Made by a program: the position numbers and the translations under genes
Notes under the pieces: generated by a model
Database searches by the model: none
Told to the model about the DNA's origin: nothing
What the model saw: only the letters and a program-made list of their open reading frames with translations
Shown here: in pieces, positions 9,345 through 16,822 of the stretch
Numbering within the stretch: position 1 is the stretch's first letter
Layout of the letters: the number at the start of each line of letters is the position of its first letter
NCBI GenBank assembly: GCA_016865505.2
Contig: AP025252.1
Location: 1,612,001-1,676,000 of the forward strand
Reading direction: 5' to 3'
Origin: Bryobacterales bacterium F-183
Lineage (GTDB): Bacteria > Acidobacteriota > Terriglobia > Bryobacterales > Bryobacteraceae
Length of the DNA: 64,000 nt

Positions 9345-9676
9345 TGCGCGGTTTTTGTTTCGAGGGTGACGCCGTCGCGTGCGCCGCGGACGCGGGGGAA
9401 GACGTCCGGCGAATCGACCACCAAGATTGGCGCTAACGCATAACGCGAGAGGAAGAGCAGCAGGTTGCGGGACTGGCCTTGTTCCTGGGTAATGAAGCCG
9501 GTTCGGGTTGTGCCGGAAGGTGGCTTTACTGCGCCGATGCGGGCCGTGTAGTGTTCGACGTGGTAGGGGTCCTCGACGGGGTTCTTGCCCATCAGTCCGA
9601 AGAGTTCCAGCGCCGAAAACAGAGAGAAAAGAACTACAACAGCGGCTGACAGCGCCGCTCCAAGCTTAGAATCCAT
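9341..9676 (-). CDS. Small single-span membrane protein of unknown function
   Basis: A 111-residue protein beginning MDSKLGAALSAAVVVLFSLF, with one N-terminal membrane anchor and an extracytoplasmic part containing IGAVKPPSGTTRTGF and a RNLLLFLSRYALAPI segment. The start at 9676 leaves 13 bases after the modC stop and an ATGA overlap with the next gene. I do not recognise the family. The overlap suggests it works with the 432-residue membrane protein. Confidence 0.6.
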   Translation of the reverse strand: MDSKLGAALSAAVVVLFSLFSALELFGLMGKNPVEDPYHVEHYTARIGAVKPPSGTTRTGFITQEQGQSRNLLLFLSRYALAPILVVDSPDVFPRVRGARDGVTLETKTAQ

Positions 9677-9689
9677 GTCGCCGTTTTTC

Positions 9690-10742
9690 TCATCGTAGTA
9701 CGACGATGGAATCGGGCGGAAACTCGAGCAGCCATTCGCGGATTTGCGTGGCTTCGGCAGCGTGCATGGCGACGCCGTCGGCGCGGAAGCCGCCGGCGAA
9801 TTCGAGCCTGGTGCCGGACGGTAACGTGACGGCGTGTTCCAGGATGGCGGCGGCTTGGCCGGGGGCGCGGGATGCTCCGTTGCGAGGGACGGCGCGGACG
9901 GCGTCGGTACGGACGCCAATCCAGAGATGGTCGCCACGGAAGCAGTTGGGAACGAAGCGGCCTTCGAGGTACTCGTCGCCCGCGCGGAGCCGGCTGTAGT
10001 CGCGGGCGGGGTCGAGGGCGGCGACTTCGGCCTGGAATACGTTGTAGCAGCCGAGGAGGCGTGCGACTTCCGCGGATGCCGGTTGGGCAAGGACTTGTTC
10101 CGGAGTGCCGGTTTGTACGATGCGGCCGGCGCGCATGACGATCATGGCGTCGGCGAGTTCGAAGCACTCGTCGAGGTCGTGGGTGACGAGGATGATGGGA
10201 GTCGCAAATTCGCGGCGGACCTGACGGAGGACTTCGTACAGATCTGTGCGAAGTTCGTGGTCGAGGCCGCGGGCGGGTTCGTCGAGCAACAGGAGTCGCG
10301 GCGAGGTGAGTAAGGCACGGGCGATGGAGCCACGCTGCTTTTGTCCGCCCGATAGCTCATGGGGGCGGTGCTTGGCGACGGAGGTAAGCCGGAAGCGATC
10401 GAGCATTTGCTGGATGGCTGTGGTTTGTCCGGGGGCTGCGAAGTCCAGGTTCTCGCGCAGGGTCAGGTGGGGGAAGAGTGCGTAGTTCTGGAAGACGTAG
10501 CCGCAGTGGCGCTGCTGCGGGGGCTTGTGGATGCCGGCGCCGGAATCGTAGAGGATCTCGTCGTTGAGGAGGATGCGTCCGGAGTCCGGTTGGACGAAGC
10601 CTGCGATGCAATCGAGAGTGAGCGATTTGCCGGCGCCGCTGGGGCCGAATAAGACGGTGATGCCTCCGCTTGACACCTGGCAGTCGATTTCCAGCGAGAA
10701 GCCGGAGGGCAGGCGTTTGGCGATATGGCGGAGTTCGAGCAT
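9690..10742 (-). CDS. modC: Molybdate ABC transporter, ATP-binding protein
   Basis: A 350-residue ModC-type ATPase that energises molybdate/tungstate import. Walker A is GPSGAGKS, the signature is LSGGQKQR, Walker B is LLLLDEPARGLD, and the H-loop is LVTHDLDE. Residues about 235-350 form the C-terminal regulatory (TOBE/mop-like) extension, with a IGVRTDAVRAVP strand. The start is 3 bases after the modB stop. The substrate is inferred from ModB/ModC family similarity and adjacency; no modA is present beside them. Confidence 0.88.
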   Translation of the reverse strand: MLELRHIAKRLPSGFSLEIDCQVSSGGITVLFGPSGAGKSLTLDCIAGFVQPDSGRILLNDEILYDSGAGIHKPPQQRHCGYVFQNYALFPHLTLRENLDFAAPGQTTAIQQMLDRFRLTSVAKHRPHELSGGQKQRGSIARALLTSPRLLLLDEPARGLDHELRTDLYEVLRQVRREFATPIILVTHDLDECFELADAMIVMRAGRIVQTGTPEQVLAQPASAEVARLLGCYNVFQAEVAALDPARDYSRLRAGDEYLEGRFVPNCFRGDHLWIGVRTDAVRAVPRNGASRAPGQAAAILEHAVTLPSGTRLEFAGGFRADGVAMHAAEATQIREWLLEFPPDSIVVLR

Positions 10743-10745
10743 CGT

Positions 10746-11405
10746 TTAGGAGACCGGTTTGGGAGTGAGCCGGTTCACCGCGAAGACAGAGGCGAGGCCG
10801 ATGGCGGAAACGATGAGTACGAGGACGCGCGCGGTTTGTCCGTCGCCGCCTTCCACCGCGTCGTAGATAGCGACGGAGAGGGTTTGGGTGCGTCCGGGGA
10901 TGTTGCCGGCGATCATGATGGTGACGCCAAAGTCTCCGAGTGCGCGGGCGAAGGCGAGTACGGCAGCGGCGATGATCTGGCGTCGCGCGAGGGGCATGGT
11001 GACACGCCAGAAGAGGCGCCATTCGGAGGCTCCGAGAGTACGGGCGGCGCGCTCGTAAGAATGGTCGACGGATTCGAAGGCGGCTCGTGCGGACTTGATG
11101 AGGAGCGGTGCGGAGTGGATGAAGGCAGCAATCACAGCGGCCTTGGCGCTGAAGACGAGGGGTTCGCCGGTGATGGCTTCCCAGACGCGTCCGAAGGCGG
11201 AGTTCCGGCCGATCAGTACGAGCAGGTAGTAGCCGAGTACGGTGGGGGGCAGGACGAGGGGCAGAGTTACAGCGGCGTCCAGAAGGTCTTTGCCGGGGAA
11301 TTCTTTATTGGCGAGAAGATAGGCGAGCCAGATTCCCGCGGCTGCCGCGAATAGCGTTGAGAACGCCGCTACGCGGAGGCTGAGCCAGAGCGGGAACAAG
11401 TCCAT
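10746..11405 (-). CDS. modB: Molybdate ABC transporter, permease
   Basis: A 219-residue inner-membrane permease with about five segments. It carries the typical ModB features: LPLVLPPTVLGYYLL near residue 55 and the cytoplasmic coupling EAA loop (ERAARTLGASEWRLFWRV), then ALGDFGVTIMIAGNIPG. It pairs with ModC immediately downstream. The TetR-family gene ends three bases before this start, so transport and regulation are probably on one transcript. The periplasmic binding protein modA is not adjacent on either side. Confidence 0.9.
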   Translation of the reverse strand: MDLFPLWLSLRVAAFSTLFAAAAGIWLAYLLANKEFPGKDLLDAAVTLPLVLPPTVLGYYLLVLIGRNSAFGRVWEAITGEPLVFSAKAAVIAAFIHSAPLLIKSARAAFESVDHSYERAARTLGASEWRLFWRVTMPLARRQIIAAAVLAFARALGDFGVTIMIAGNIPGRTQTLSVAIYDAVEGGDGQTARVLVLIVSAIGLASVFAVNRLTPKPVS

Positions 11406-11408
11406 GTA

Positions 11409-12014
11409 TCAATGTAAGCCATTGACGGCCGTGTTGACTACGGAATCGATGAGTTGGTCCTGATCGACCCAGGGGAAGCTGGGCTTCATGACGAGCAGGC
11501 TGATGATGCCGTAGACGGAGGCCCAGACGGATTGGGAGGCGAGTTCAAGGTCGCTGGTTTTGCCGCTGGCTTCAATGCATTTGCGGACGTTGTCGCGGAG
11601 GCGATCGAACAATTCTTTGGCGAGGATCTGACAGCGCCACGGACGTTCGGGGTCGAGTTCGCGGAGGTCACTCATGTAGGCGACGCGGAAGTCCTGCGGG
11701 TGTTCGATCCAGTAGTCGACGTACTTGCGGAGGCCGATGCGAAGGGATTCGAAGGGGTCGACGATGGGGCCGGGGTCGAGGTCGCGGAGTTGGTTGGCGA
11801 GTTCCTGCAGGCGTTCTTCGACGATGCAGTCGAGGAGGCCGGCTTTGTCCTGGAAGTAGAGGTAGATGGTGGTGGGGGAGTACTCAATGCGCTCGGCGAT
11901 GCGTCGCATAGAGACGTTGGCGAATCCTTCTTTAACGAATAATTCGCGGGCGGCCTGGAGGATTTCCAGCCGTAATTCCTCTTTTTCCCGTGCTCTGCGT
12001 TCCGCTACTCCCAT
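11409..12014 (-). CDS. TetR-family transcriptional regulator
   Basis: A 201-residue regulator. The N-terminal helix-turn-helix covers residues about 13-60 (ILQAARELFVKEGF then SMRRIAERIEYSPTTIYLYF, the TetR signature); the C-terminal half is all-helical, with YVDYWIEHPQDFRVAYMSD resembling the WHG/TetR_C group. It is the first gene of the run with modB and modC, three bases from modB, so it may autoregulate the operon. Molybdate systems are more often controlled by ModE or a riboswitch, so the ligand cannot be inferred. A 297-bp non-coding stretch lies upstream. Confidence 0.88.
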   Translation of the reverse strand: MGVAERRAREKEELRLEILQAARELFVKEGFANVSMRRIAERIEYSPTTIYLYFQDKAGLLDCIVEERLQELANQLRDLDPGPIVDPFESLRIGLRKYVDYWIEHPQDFRVAYMSDLRELDPERPWRCQILAKELFDRLRDNVRKCIEASGKTSDLELASQSVWASVYGIISLLVMKPSFPWVDQDQLIDSVVNTAVNGLH

Positions 12015-12230
12015 AGCCTGTTATTCATTTAGTTCAACACAGTTTCTGCGTATTTTTGCGGGTGTAGTGCTTGGGGTACGAGGTCGCAGGGAGTTTGCGG
12101 TGATTTTGGGGGTCGCGAGCAGGTTGCGGTGGGCGGTATCTTACCGGCGTTTGCGGGGGAGGGAAGGCTGCGGGTCGCTGCGGATGAGGGGAGAGGGATC
12201 GGGGAGTTCTGGGGTCGGATTTGTCTGTGG

Positions 12231-12302
12231 GTGCCTGGCACCGTGTCTGGCACCGTGACAGGCACGGTGAGCGGTGCGGTGACAGGTACGGTGTCAGGCA
12301 CA
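12231..12302 (+). repeat. Six in-phase 12-bp tandem repeats upstream of the DsbA-like gene
   Basis: Six contiguous 12-mers are visible: GTGCCTGGCACC, GTGTCTGGCACC, GTGACAGGCACG, GTGAGCGGTGCG, GTGACAGGTACG, GTGTCAGGCACA. The first is nearly a perfect palindrome (GTGCC-T-GGCAC). The block ends ten bases before the ATG at 12312 and is in frame with it, reading V-(P/S/T)-G-(T/A) six times. The 216 bases before it (12015-12230) show no gene or clear promoter. Whether the repeat is a regulatory site, a slippage tract or part of an N-terminal extension cannot be decided by eye. Confidence 0.85.
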
Positions 12303-12311
12303 ATAGAAGTC

Positions 12312-13175
12312 ATGCGCTTGCTGATGTTTCTTGTGCCGGTCCTGCTTTTGGGCCAGAGTGTGTCGGAGGTCAGCGCGGAGCGCGCTGATGGGCTGCCGGG
12401 TGTAAAGGTGGGCGGATTGACGGCGGCGCAGAAGGCGCAGGTTTTGCAGATCGCCAAAGAGGAAGCGTGTACTTGCGGGTGCACGATGAAGATTGCGCCT
12501 TGCCTGTCGCAGGATCGTGCTTGTATGCGGAGCCGCGCGATGGCTACGGCTGTGGCGATGGAGTTCAAGGCGGGTAAGACGCCGGCTGCCGCGAAGGCTG
12601 TGCTGGCGAAGACAGCGTACATCGATCAATTGCAGACCGCTTTGGCAAATGCGCCTGTCGCGCTGAAGATCGCGGGTGCTCCGAGCCGGGGTCCTGCCAC
12701 GGCTCGTTTGACGATTGTGGAGTTTTCGGACTTTCAATGTCCGTTCTGCAAGGGCGGGGCTGATGCTTTGAATGCGATCGTCAAAGCGTATCCCAAGGAT
12801 GTTCGAGTGGTGTTCAAGCAGTTTCCGTTAGAGAGCCATTCGCAGGCGGAGATCGCGGCGGAGGCGAGTTTGGCGGCGCATGCGCAGGGCAAGTTCTGGG
12901 AGATGCATGACCGGATCTTTGCCAATCCTCGCGCTTTGACCGAAGCGAACTTTATCGCCTGGGCGAAGGAGTTCGGGATGGATGTCGCGCGGTTTACGAG
13001 CGAGTTGAGGTCCCACAAGTATCAGGCGCTGGTACAAGCTGAGACGCGCGAAGGGTTGGATGCCGGGGTGGAAGGTACGCCGACGGTGTTTTTGAATGGA
13101 CGCCCGTATCGCGGGGCTGTGACGTTTGAAGATCTGAAGCCGGCGGTGGATAAGGCGCTGAAGTCCGGCAAGTGA
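12312..13175 (+). CDS. Exported DsbA-like thioredoxin-fold oxidoreductase
   Basis: A 287-residue protein starting at ATG 12312 with a signal peptide (MRLLMFLVPVLLLGQS). Residues about 30-90 are a Cys-rich segment (EEACTCGCTMKIAPC), and from about residue 130 there is a DsbA/thioredoxin_4 domain with FSDFQCPFCKGG, giving the redox pair C143 and C146, then EGTPTVFLNGR as the cis-Pro loop. It probably oxidises or isomerises periplasmic disulfides. The open frame continues 61 codons upstream through the 12-bp repeats; I reject that start because the signal peptide would then be internal. Confidence 0.85.
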   Translation: MRLLMFLVPVLLLGQSVSEVSAERADGLPGVKVGGLTAAQKAQVLQIAKEEACTCGCTMKIAPCLSQDRACMRSRAMATAVAMEFKAGKTPAAAKAVLAKTAYIDQLQTALANAPVALKIAGAPSRGPATARLTIVEFSDFQCPFCKGGADALNAIVKAYPKDVRVVFKQFPLESHSQAEIAAEASLAAHAQGKFWEMHDRIFANPRALTEANFIAWAKEFGMDVARFTSELRSHKYQALVQAETREGLDAGVEGTPTVFLNGRPYRGAVTFEDLKPAVDKALKSGK

Positions 13176-13243
13176 AGGACTCCAGCGCCGTCCGCTGGTG
13201 GTTAAGGCGTGCAACTCAGGATGGCGCTGGCGTAGGAGTCCTT
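13175..13243. repeat. Imperfect inverted repeat between convergent genes
   Basis: AAGGACTCC and AGCGCC (13175-13189) are answered by GGCGCT and GGAGTCCTT (13223-13243), with six unpaired bases in the right arm. The structure joins the end of the DsbA-like gene to the end of the convergent IPT gene and could form a hairpin in either transcript. There is no T-run, so termination is only a possibility. Confidence 0.4.
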
Positions 13244-14056
13244 GTCGAAGATGGATGCTGCGGAGCTGGAGCAGTAGGGACGGCCGTTGCTGAGGACCCT
13301 TGCGGTTGCGCCGACGCTACCGCATTTGGGGACCTGTGCGGTGATCGTGCAACTGGAGAAGTTGCCCTTGCCGGCGATGCCCCAACTGTCGCCGCTCAGG
13401 TTGGAGATGTTGCCAGAAGGTATGGAGACGGTGACTTCGCAGCCCGGGCCGAAGTAAAAGAACATCGTTCCACCGGGCCAGTTGTGCAGGCTGTTGACCG
13501 TTGTGCTGTCGACCATTGGGATGTTGCGCGCGCCGACTGCCTGGCAGAGGGGCGTGGAGGTTGATGAGCTGCAGACGAGGTCGCCGTTTGCGGTGAAGCC
13601 CGTCAGGAAGGCGCCGGCCGGGCAGGATTTGCCTGCTATTGCTAAGAGCCCCGACTCACCTTTGAGGCCCGGCGCACCGGGCTCGCCTTTGGGTCCCTGG
13701 GCGCCGATTGCGACGTCTAGGGTGGCGGTGGCTCCGGTGGTTGTCAAAACTCTGACTAAGTAGGTGCCTGGTAAAGTGCCGCCGCCTACCCAGGTGGCGA
13801 CGATGGTACGGTCCGTCCAGGAGATGGTGGTTAGGCCCACCATGCCTCCGGTCAGGCCGATCTCTACTCGCCCTGCGGTGGAACCAAATTGTTCGCCGTA
13901 AAGGGTGATCCGGTCCGGACGGTCTGCGATGTAGGAGACGGCCGCGGTGTTGATCCGGGGCGGAACCTGAAGGCCCGCGCCCGGTGTGATCTGCGCGTTC
14001 AACGAGACGGTAGCAAAGAAGGCAAAGCCTAAAGTGAGATGGGATGTAGTTTTCAT
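13202..14056 (-). CDS. Secreted IPT/TIG-domain protein with collagen-like repeat (copy 1)
   Basis: A 284-residue exported protein: signal peptide (MKTTSHLTLGFAFFATVSLNA), an IPT/TIG immunoglobulin-like domain at about residues 30-118 (DRITLYGEQFG, then PGTYLVRVLTTTGATAT), then a short Gly-X-Y collagen-like tract (GAQGPKGEPGAPGLKGESG) and a Cys-rich C-terminal domain of about 140 residues with paired motifs such as GKSCPAGAFLTGF and RPYCSSS. It is a paralogue of the next gene (14177-15058), sharing domain order and the region before the start. The role is unknown; surface adhesion or structure is the natural guess. Confidence 0.8.
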   Translation of the reverse strand: MKTTSHLTLGFAFFATVSLNAQITPGAGLQVPPRINTAAVSYIADRPDRITLYGEQFGSTAGRVEIGLTGGMVGLTTISWTDRTIVATWVGGGTLPGTYLVRVLTTTGATATLDVAIGAQGPKGEPGAPGLKGESGLLAIAGKSCPAGAFLTGFTANGDLVCSSSTSTPLCQAVGARNIPMVDSTTVNSLHNWPGGTMFFYFGPGCEVTVSIPSGNISNLSGDSWGIAGKGNFSSCTITAQVPKCGSVGATARVLSNGRPYCSSSAASIFDKDSYASAILSCTP

Positions 14057-14067
14057 CGTTTCCTCAA

Positions 14068-14097
14068 TGAGCCACTGTGTCTAAGGGCTGCGGCTCA
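14068..14097 (-). promoter_or_regulatory. Conserved 5'-leader hairpin, copy 1
   Basis: On the minus strand TGAGCCGC (14097-14090) pairs with GTGGCTCA (14075-14068), eight pairs with one G-U, ending just before the SD (GAGGA) and the start at 14056. The same structure precedes the paralogue at 15058, where the wobble is at a different position. The surrounding GCCTCCCTT and CGATCG blocks are also shared. Confidence 0.6.
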
Positions 14098-14176
14098 TCA
14101 AGGGAGGCGACAAAACGATCGCGTTCCCGACAACGAAGTCCGCAAGAAAGCCCAGAATGTTTGGCTGGCTCGCTCG

Positions 14177-15058
14177 CTAGGGTACGCAGGTGACTTGCAG
14201 ACTGGCCGTAGGTACAAACGGCTGAGTCGACGCTGCCGAAGGTGGGCAATACGGACGACCGTTTTTCTGCAAAGTGCCGGGGACGTTGCCGGGGCCGCAA
14301 ACCGGGGGTAGCGGCTTGATGCCGCAGGTGGAATACCCAGTGGTGGCCACGACGCTCCAAGTGTCGCCTGCGGGGTTCGAGATGCTTCCTGACGGCACTA
14401 GAATGGAAACCGAGCAGAGCTTCGAGGCGCCCGAGTTCCTGGCGATTCCGCCGGGCCAAGCCAGTACCCCATTCATCGACTGGCTGGACGCGTCCTCCAC
14501 AAAGTCGATTCGCGCGCACAATCCCGCGTTGACTGGAGTGCAGATCAGTTCGCCGGTTGTCGAGAAGCCTGTCAGAGATGTTTGCGCGGGGCAGACCTTT
14601 CCTGCAAGGGCGATTGTTCCTGGAATGCCTTGCGGGCCTTGGATACCGGCGGGGCCAGGCGCACCGCGTTCGCCCTGAGGACCTTGGGTGCCAATTGTTA
14701 CGTCGATTGTTGCGACGTTATTGGTTGTCGTGGGGTTGACGCCTGTGACTCGAACGACATACGTTCCTGGCTTTAGTCCTACGGGTACCGCGGCTGTGAT
14801 CGACTGATTCTGCCATAGTGCTATGGGCAGTGGCGTCATGTTGGATGCCAGGCCAAGCTCAACAACGCCCTGGGTGGTGCCGAAACGGTCCCCGTAGATG
14901 GTGATTTGATCCGGCTGACCTTTGTCGTACTGAACGGTGACGCTGGTCACGCTGAGGGAAACAGCCCTGACCTGGCCAGAGGCCTGCGCTCCGGACCATG
15001 CGAGGGAGAAGGCACATACAAATGCCAAGCGGAAATGGGTGAGATGTTTGATTGTCAT
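14177..15058 (-). CDS. Secreted IPT/TIG-domain protein with collagen-like repeat (copy 2)
   Basis: A 293-residue paralogue of the neighbouring gene: signal peptide (about 27 residues, ending AQAS), IPT/TIG domain (DQITIYGDRFG, PGTYVVRVTGVNP), a longer Gly-X-Y tract (GTQGPQGERGAPG continuing to GIPG), and a Cys-containing C-terminal domain (GKVCPAQTSLTGF, RPYCPPS). The C-terminus ends in a CVP tail where copy 1 has CTP. The two lie head to tail, 120 bases apart, with similar leaders, so they arose by tandem duplication that included the promoter. No function is known. Confidence 0.8.
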   Translation of the reverse strand: MTIKHLTHFRLAFVCAFSLAWSGAQASGQVRAVSLSVTSVTVQYDKGQPDQITIYGDRFGTTQGVVELGLASNMTPLPIALWQNQSITAAVPVGLKPGTYVVRVTGVNPTTTNNVATIDVTIGTQGPQGERGAPGPAGIQGPQGIPGTIALAGKVCPAQTSLTGFSTTGELICTPVNAGLCARIDFVEDASSQSMNGVLAWPGGIARNSGASKLCSVSILVPSGSISNPAGDTWSVVATTGYSTCGIKPLPPVCGPGNVPGTLQKNGRPYCPPSAASTQPFVPTASLQVTCVP

Positions 15059-15069
15059 CGTTTCCTCGA

Positions 15070-15098
15070 TGAACCGCAGTGTTTGGAACCGCGGCTCA
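15070..15098 (-). promoter_or_regulatory. Conserved 5'-leader hairpin, copy 2
   Basis: On the minus strand TGAGCCGC (15098-15091) pairs with GCGGTTCA (15077-15070), again eight pairs with one G-U, directly before the GAGGA SD and the ATG ending at 15058. Compared with copy 1 the right arm changed at two places, and both changes keep pairing. Confidence 0.6.
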
Positions 15099-15134
15099 TA
15101 AAGGGAGGCGATGAAACGATCGAGTTTCCGACAA

Positions 15135-16820
15135 TTAATTCAACACAAAAGCCCACAAAGTGTCGCCGGTGGCCACGGTGATGTACTGCTGGCCATCGAT
15201 CAGGAATGTGGATGGGGCGCTGCTGATGTTGCCGATGCGGGTATGCCAGACGGGCTTGCCGGTGCGGGCGTCGTGCGCGACAAAGTTGCCCATGCCGTCA
15301 CCCGCGAAGAGGAGTCCTCCAGCGGTGGTGAGCAGGCCGCCGCTGCCACCGTTGCCGTACCACTTGTGACGCCAGACGACTTTGCCGGTCTTGTAATCGA
15401 TCGCGCTGAGGTAGTTGCCAGCGGTGCCGAGGGGCACCTCTTCTTTACCGCCGAGACCCATGGAACCGCGGGGGTCGACGTCGGTGAGGTAGAAGATCGA
15501 GAAGCCGTTGCCTTCGGGTACGTAGAGCAGACCGGTGTCCGGCGAATAAGCCGGGGGCTGCCAGTTGACCGTACCGTCCGATGTCGGCGATACGATGGCG
15601 CCGCCGACGGTGGGGTCCTTAACGGGGTCGTGTTCGGGGCCGCCGAATTTGTTGAAGCCCTTGGCCCAGTTGGTGTATTGGCCGTACTTGGTGGTGACGA
15701 GGCGTTCGCCGGTGATGCGGTCGAGGGTGAAGAAGTAGCCGTTGCGGGCTGCGGTCAACACGAGTTTGCGAGGCTTACCGTTGATGACGCCATCGACGAG
15801 GACTGGGGTCTGCGCTGAGTCGTAATCGTGGGTGTCGTGCGGGGAGGTCTGGAAGTACCAGGCCATCTTGCCGGTGTCGACATTGATGGCGACGAGGGAG
15901 CAGGTGAAGAGGTTGTCGCCTTCGCCGCGCTTGCCGGTCATGTAGGCGGGTGTGGGGTTGCCGGTGCCGATGATGTAGAGCTTGGTTTCGGGATCGTAAG
16001 CGCCGGGGATCCAGGTCTGCGCGCCACCATGACGAGCGGCGTCGAGGCTGGCCCAGGTGTCGAGGCCGGGGTCGCCCTTCTGCATCGGGACGGTGTAGTG
16101 CTTCCACAAGAGTTCGCCGGTTTCGGCGTGGAAGCAGAGGAGGAAGCCCGGCGAGTCGATGTCGTTGCCGGTGCCTACGAGTACTTTGTCGCCGACGACG
16201 ATGGGAGCGGGCGTCGAGAAGTAGCCCTGGTCGAGATCGGCGATGGTTTTGTGCCAGATCTCTTTGCCGGTTTTGGCTTCGAGGCAAACCAGGTAGTTGT
16301 CCGGCGTTTCCATGTACAGGCGGTCTTTCCAGATCGCCATGCCGCGGTTGCCGATGTGGGTGCCGCCGCGGGTCTTCCAGTAGTAATGCCAGAGTTCGCG
16401 GCCGTCGCGCGCGTCGACTGCCCAGGCGTTGTCGGGCATGGTGAAGTACAGGATGCCGTCGACGGCGAGGATCGAGGCCTTGATGGTGCCGCCGCCGGCG
16501 TTGATGTCGCCGGGGCCTTCCCCGCCGACGATGAGCGGGACGGAGGAGCCGCCGAAGCCGCCACGTCCACCACCGCCGCGGCCGGGTCCACCGGCTTGGC
16601 CCATGCCGGGGGTCATCTTGATGCTCCAGGCGAGGGAGAGGTTCTTGACGGTTTGGGTGTTGATGGCCTTGAGCGAGCTGTAGCGGCGTCCCGAATAGTC
16701 GCCGTTGTAGGTGGGCCAATTGGCGCCGAGAGGCTTGAGTAGCTCTTCTGGCGGGACGGGGCGGATCTGCGCGAAGGCGCAACCGGCTGCTAGTACGGCG
16801 TAGGCAATATTCTTGATCAT
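15135..16820 (-). CDS. Exported PQQ-type quinoprotein (beta-propeller dehydrogenase family)
   Basis: A 561-residue exported protein (signal MIKNIAYAVLAAGCAFAQ) built of repeated W-containing propeller blades (GRELWHYYW, GKEIWHKT, GELLWKHY, GKVVWRHKW, GKPVWHTR), as in PQQ-dependent alcohol and glucose dehydrogenases. A Gly-rich insertion (GRGGGGRGGFGG) lies near residue 85. I see no vicinal Cys-Cys pair, the disulfide typical of type I/II PQQ alcohol dehydrogenases. Acidobacteria have quinoprotein-like families of this kind whose cofactor use is uncertain. A di-haem cytochrome c gene ends 2 bases upstream, so electron transfer to it is likely. Confidence 0.85.
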   Translation of the reverse strand: MIKNIAYAVLAAGCAFAQIRPVPPEELLKPLGANWPTYNGDYSGRRYSSLKAINTQTVKNLSLAWSIKMTPGMGQAGGPGRGGGGRGGFGGSSVPLIVGGEGPGDINAGGGTIKASILAVDGILYFTMPDNAWAVDARDGRELWHYYWKTRGGTHIGNRGMAIWKDRLYMETPDNYLVCLEAKTGKEIWHKTIADLDQGYFSTPAPIVVGDKVLVGTGNDIDSPGFLLCFHAETGELLWKHYTVPMQKGDPGLDTWASLDAARHGGAQTWIPGAYDPETKLYIIGTGNPTPAYMTGKRGEGDNLFTCSLVAINVDTGKMAWYFQTSPHDTHDYDSAQTPVLVDGVINGKPRKLVLTAARNGYFFTLDRITGERLVTTKYGQYTNWAKGFNKFGGPEHDPVKDPTVGGAIVSPTSDGTVNWQPPAYSPDTGLLYVPEGNGFSIFYLTDVDPRGSMGLGGKEEVPLGTAGNYLSAIDYKTGKVVWRHKWYGNGGSGGLLTTAGGLLFAGDGMGNFVAHDARTGKPVWHTRIGNISSAPSTFLIDGQQYITVATGDTLWAFVLN

Positions 16821-16822
16821 CG

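Noticed and set aside
12231-12302. CRISPR-like array
   Set aside because: Units are contiguous 12-mers with no spacers and no cas gene is in the window.
12129-12311. Start of the DsbA-like gene at 12129
   Set aside because: It would place the signal peptide at residue 62 and pass through the repeats; ATG 12312 gives a normal exported protein.
13640-13700. Collagen-like Gly-X-Y tract as a phage tail-fibre gene
   Set aside because: No other phage gene is present and both copies carry bacterial signal peptides and an IPT domain.
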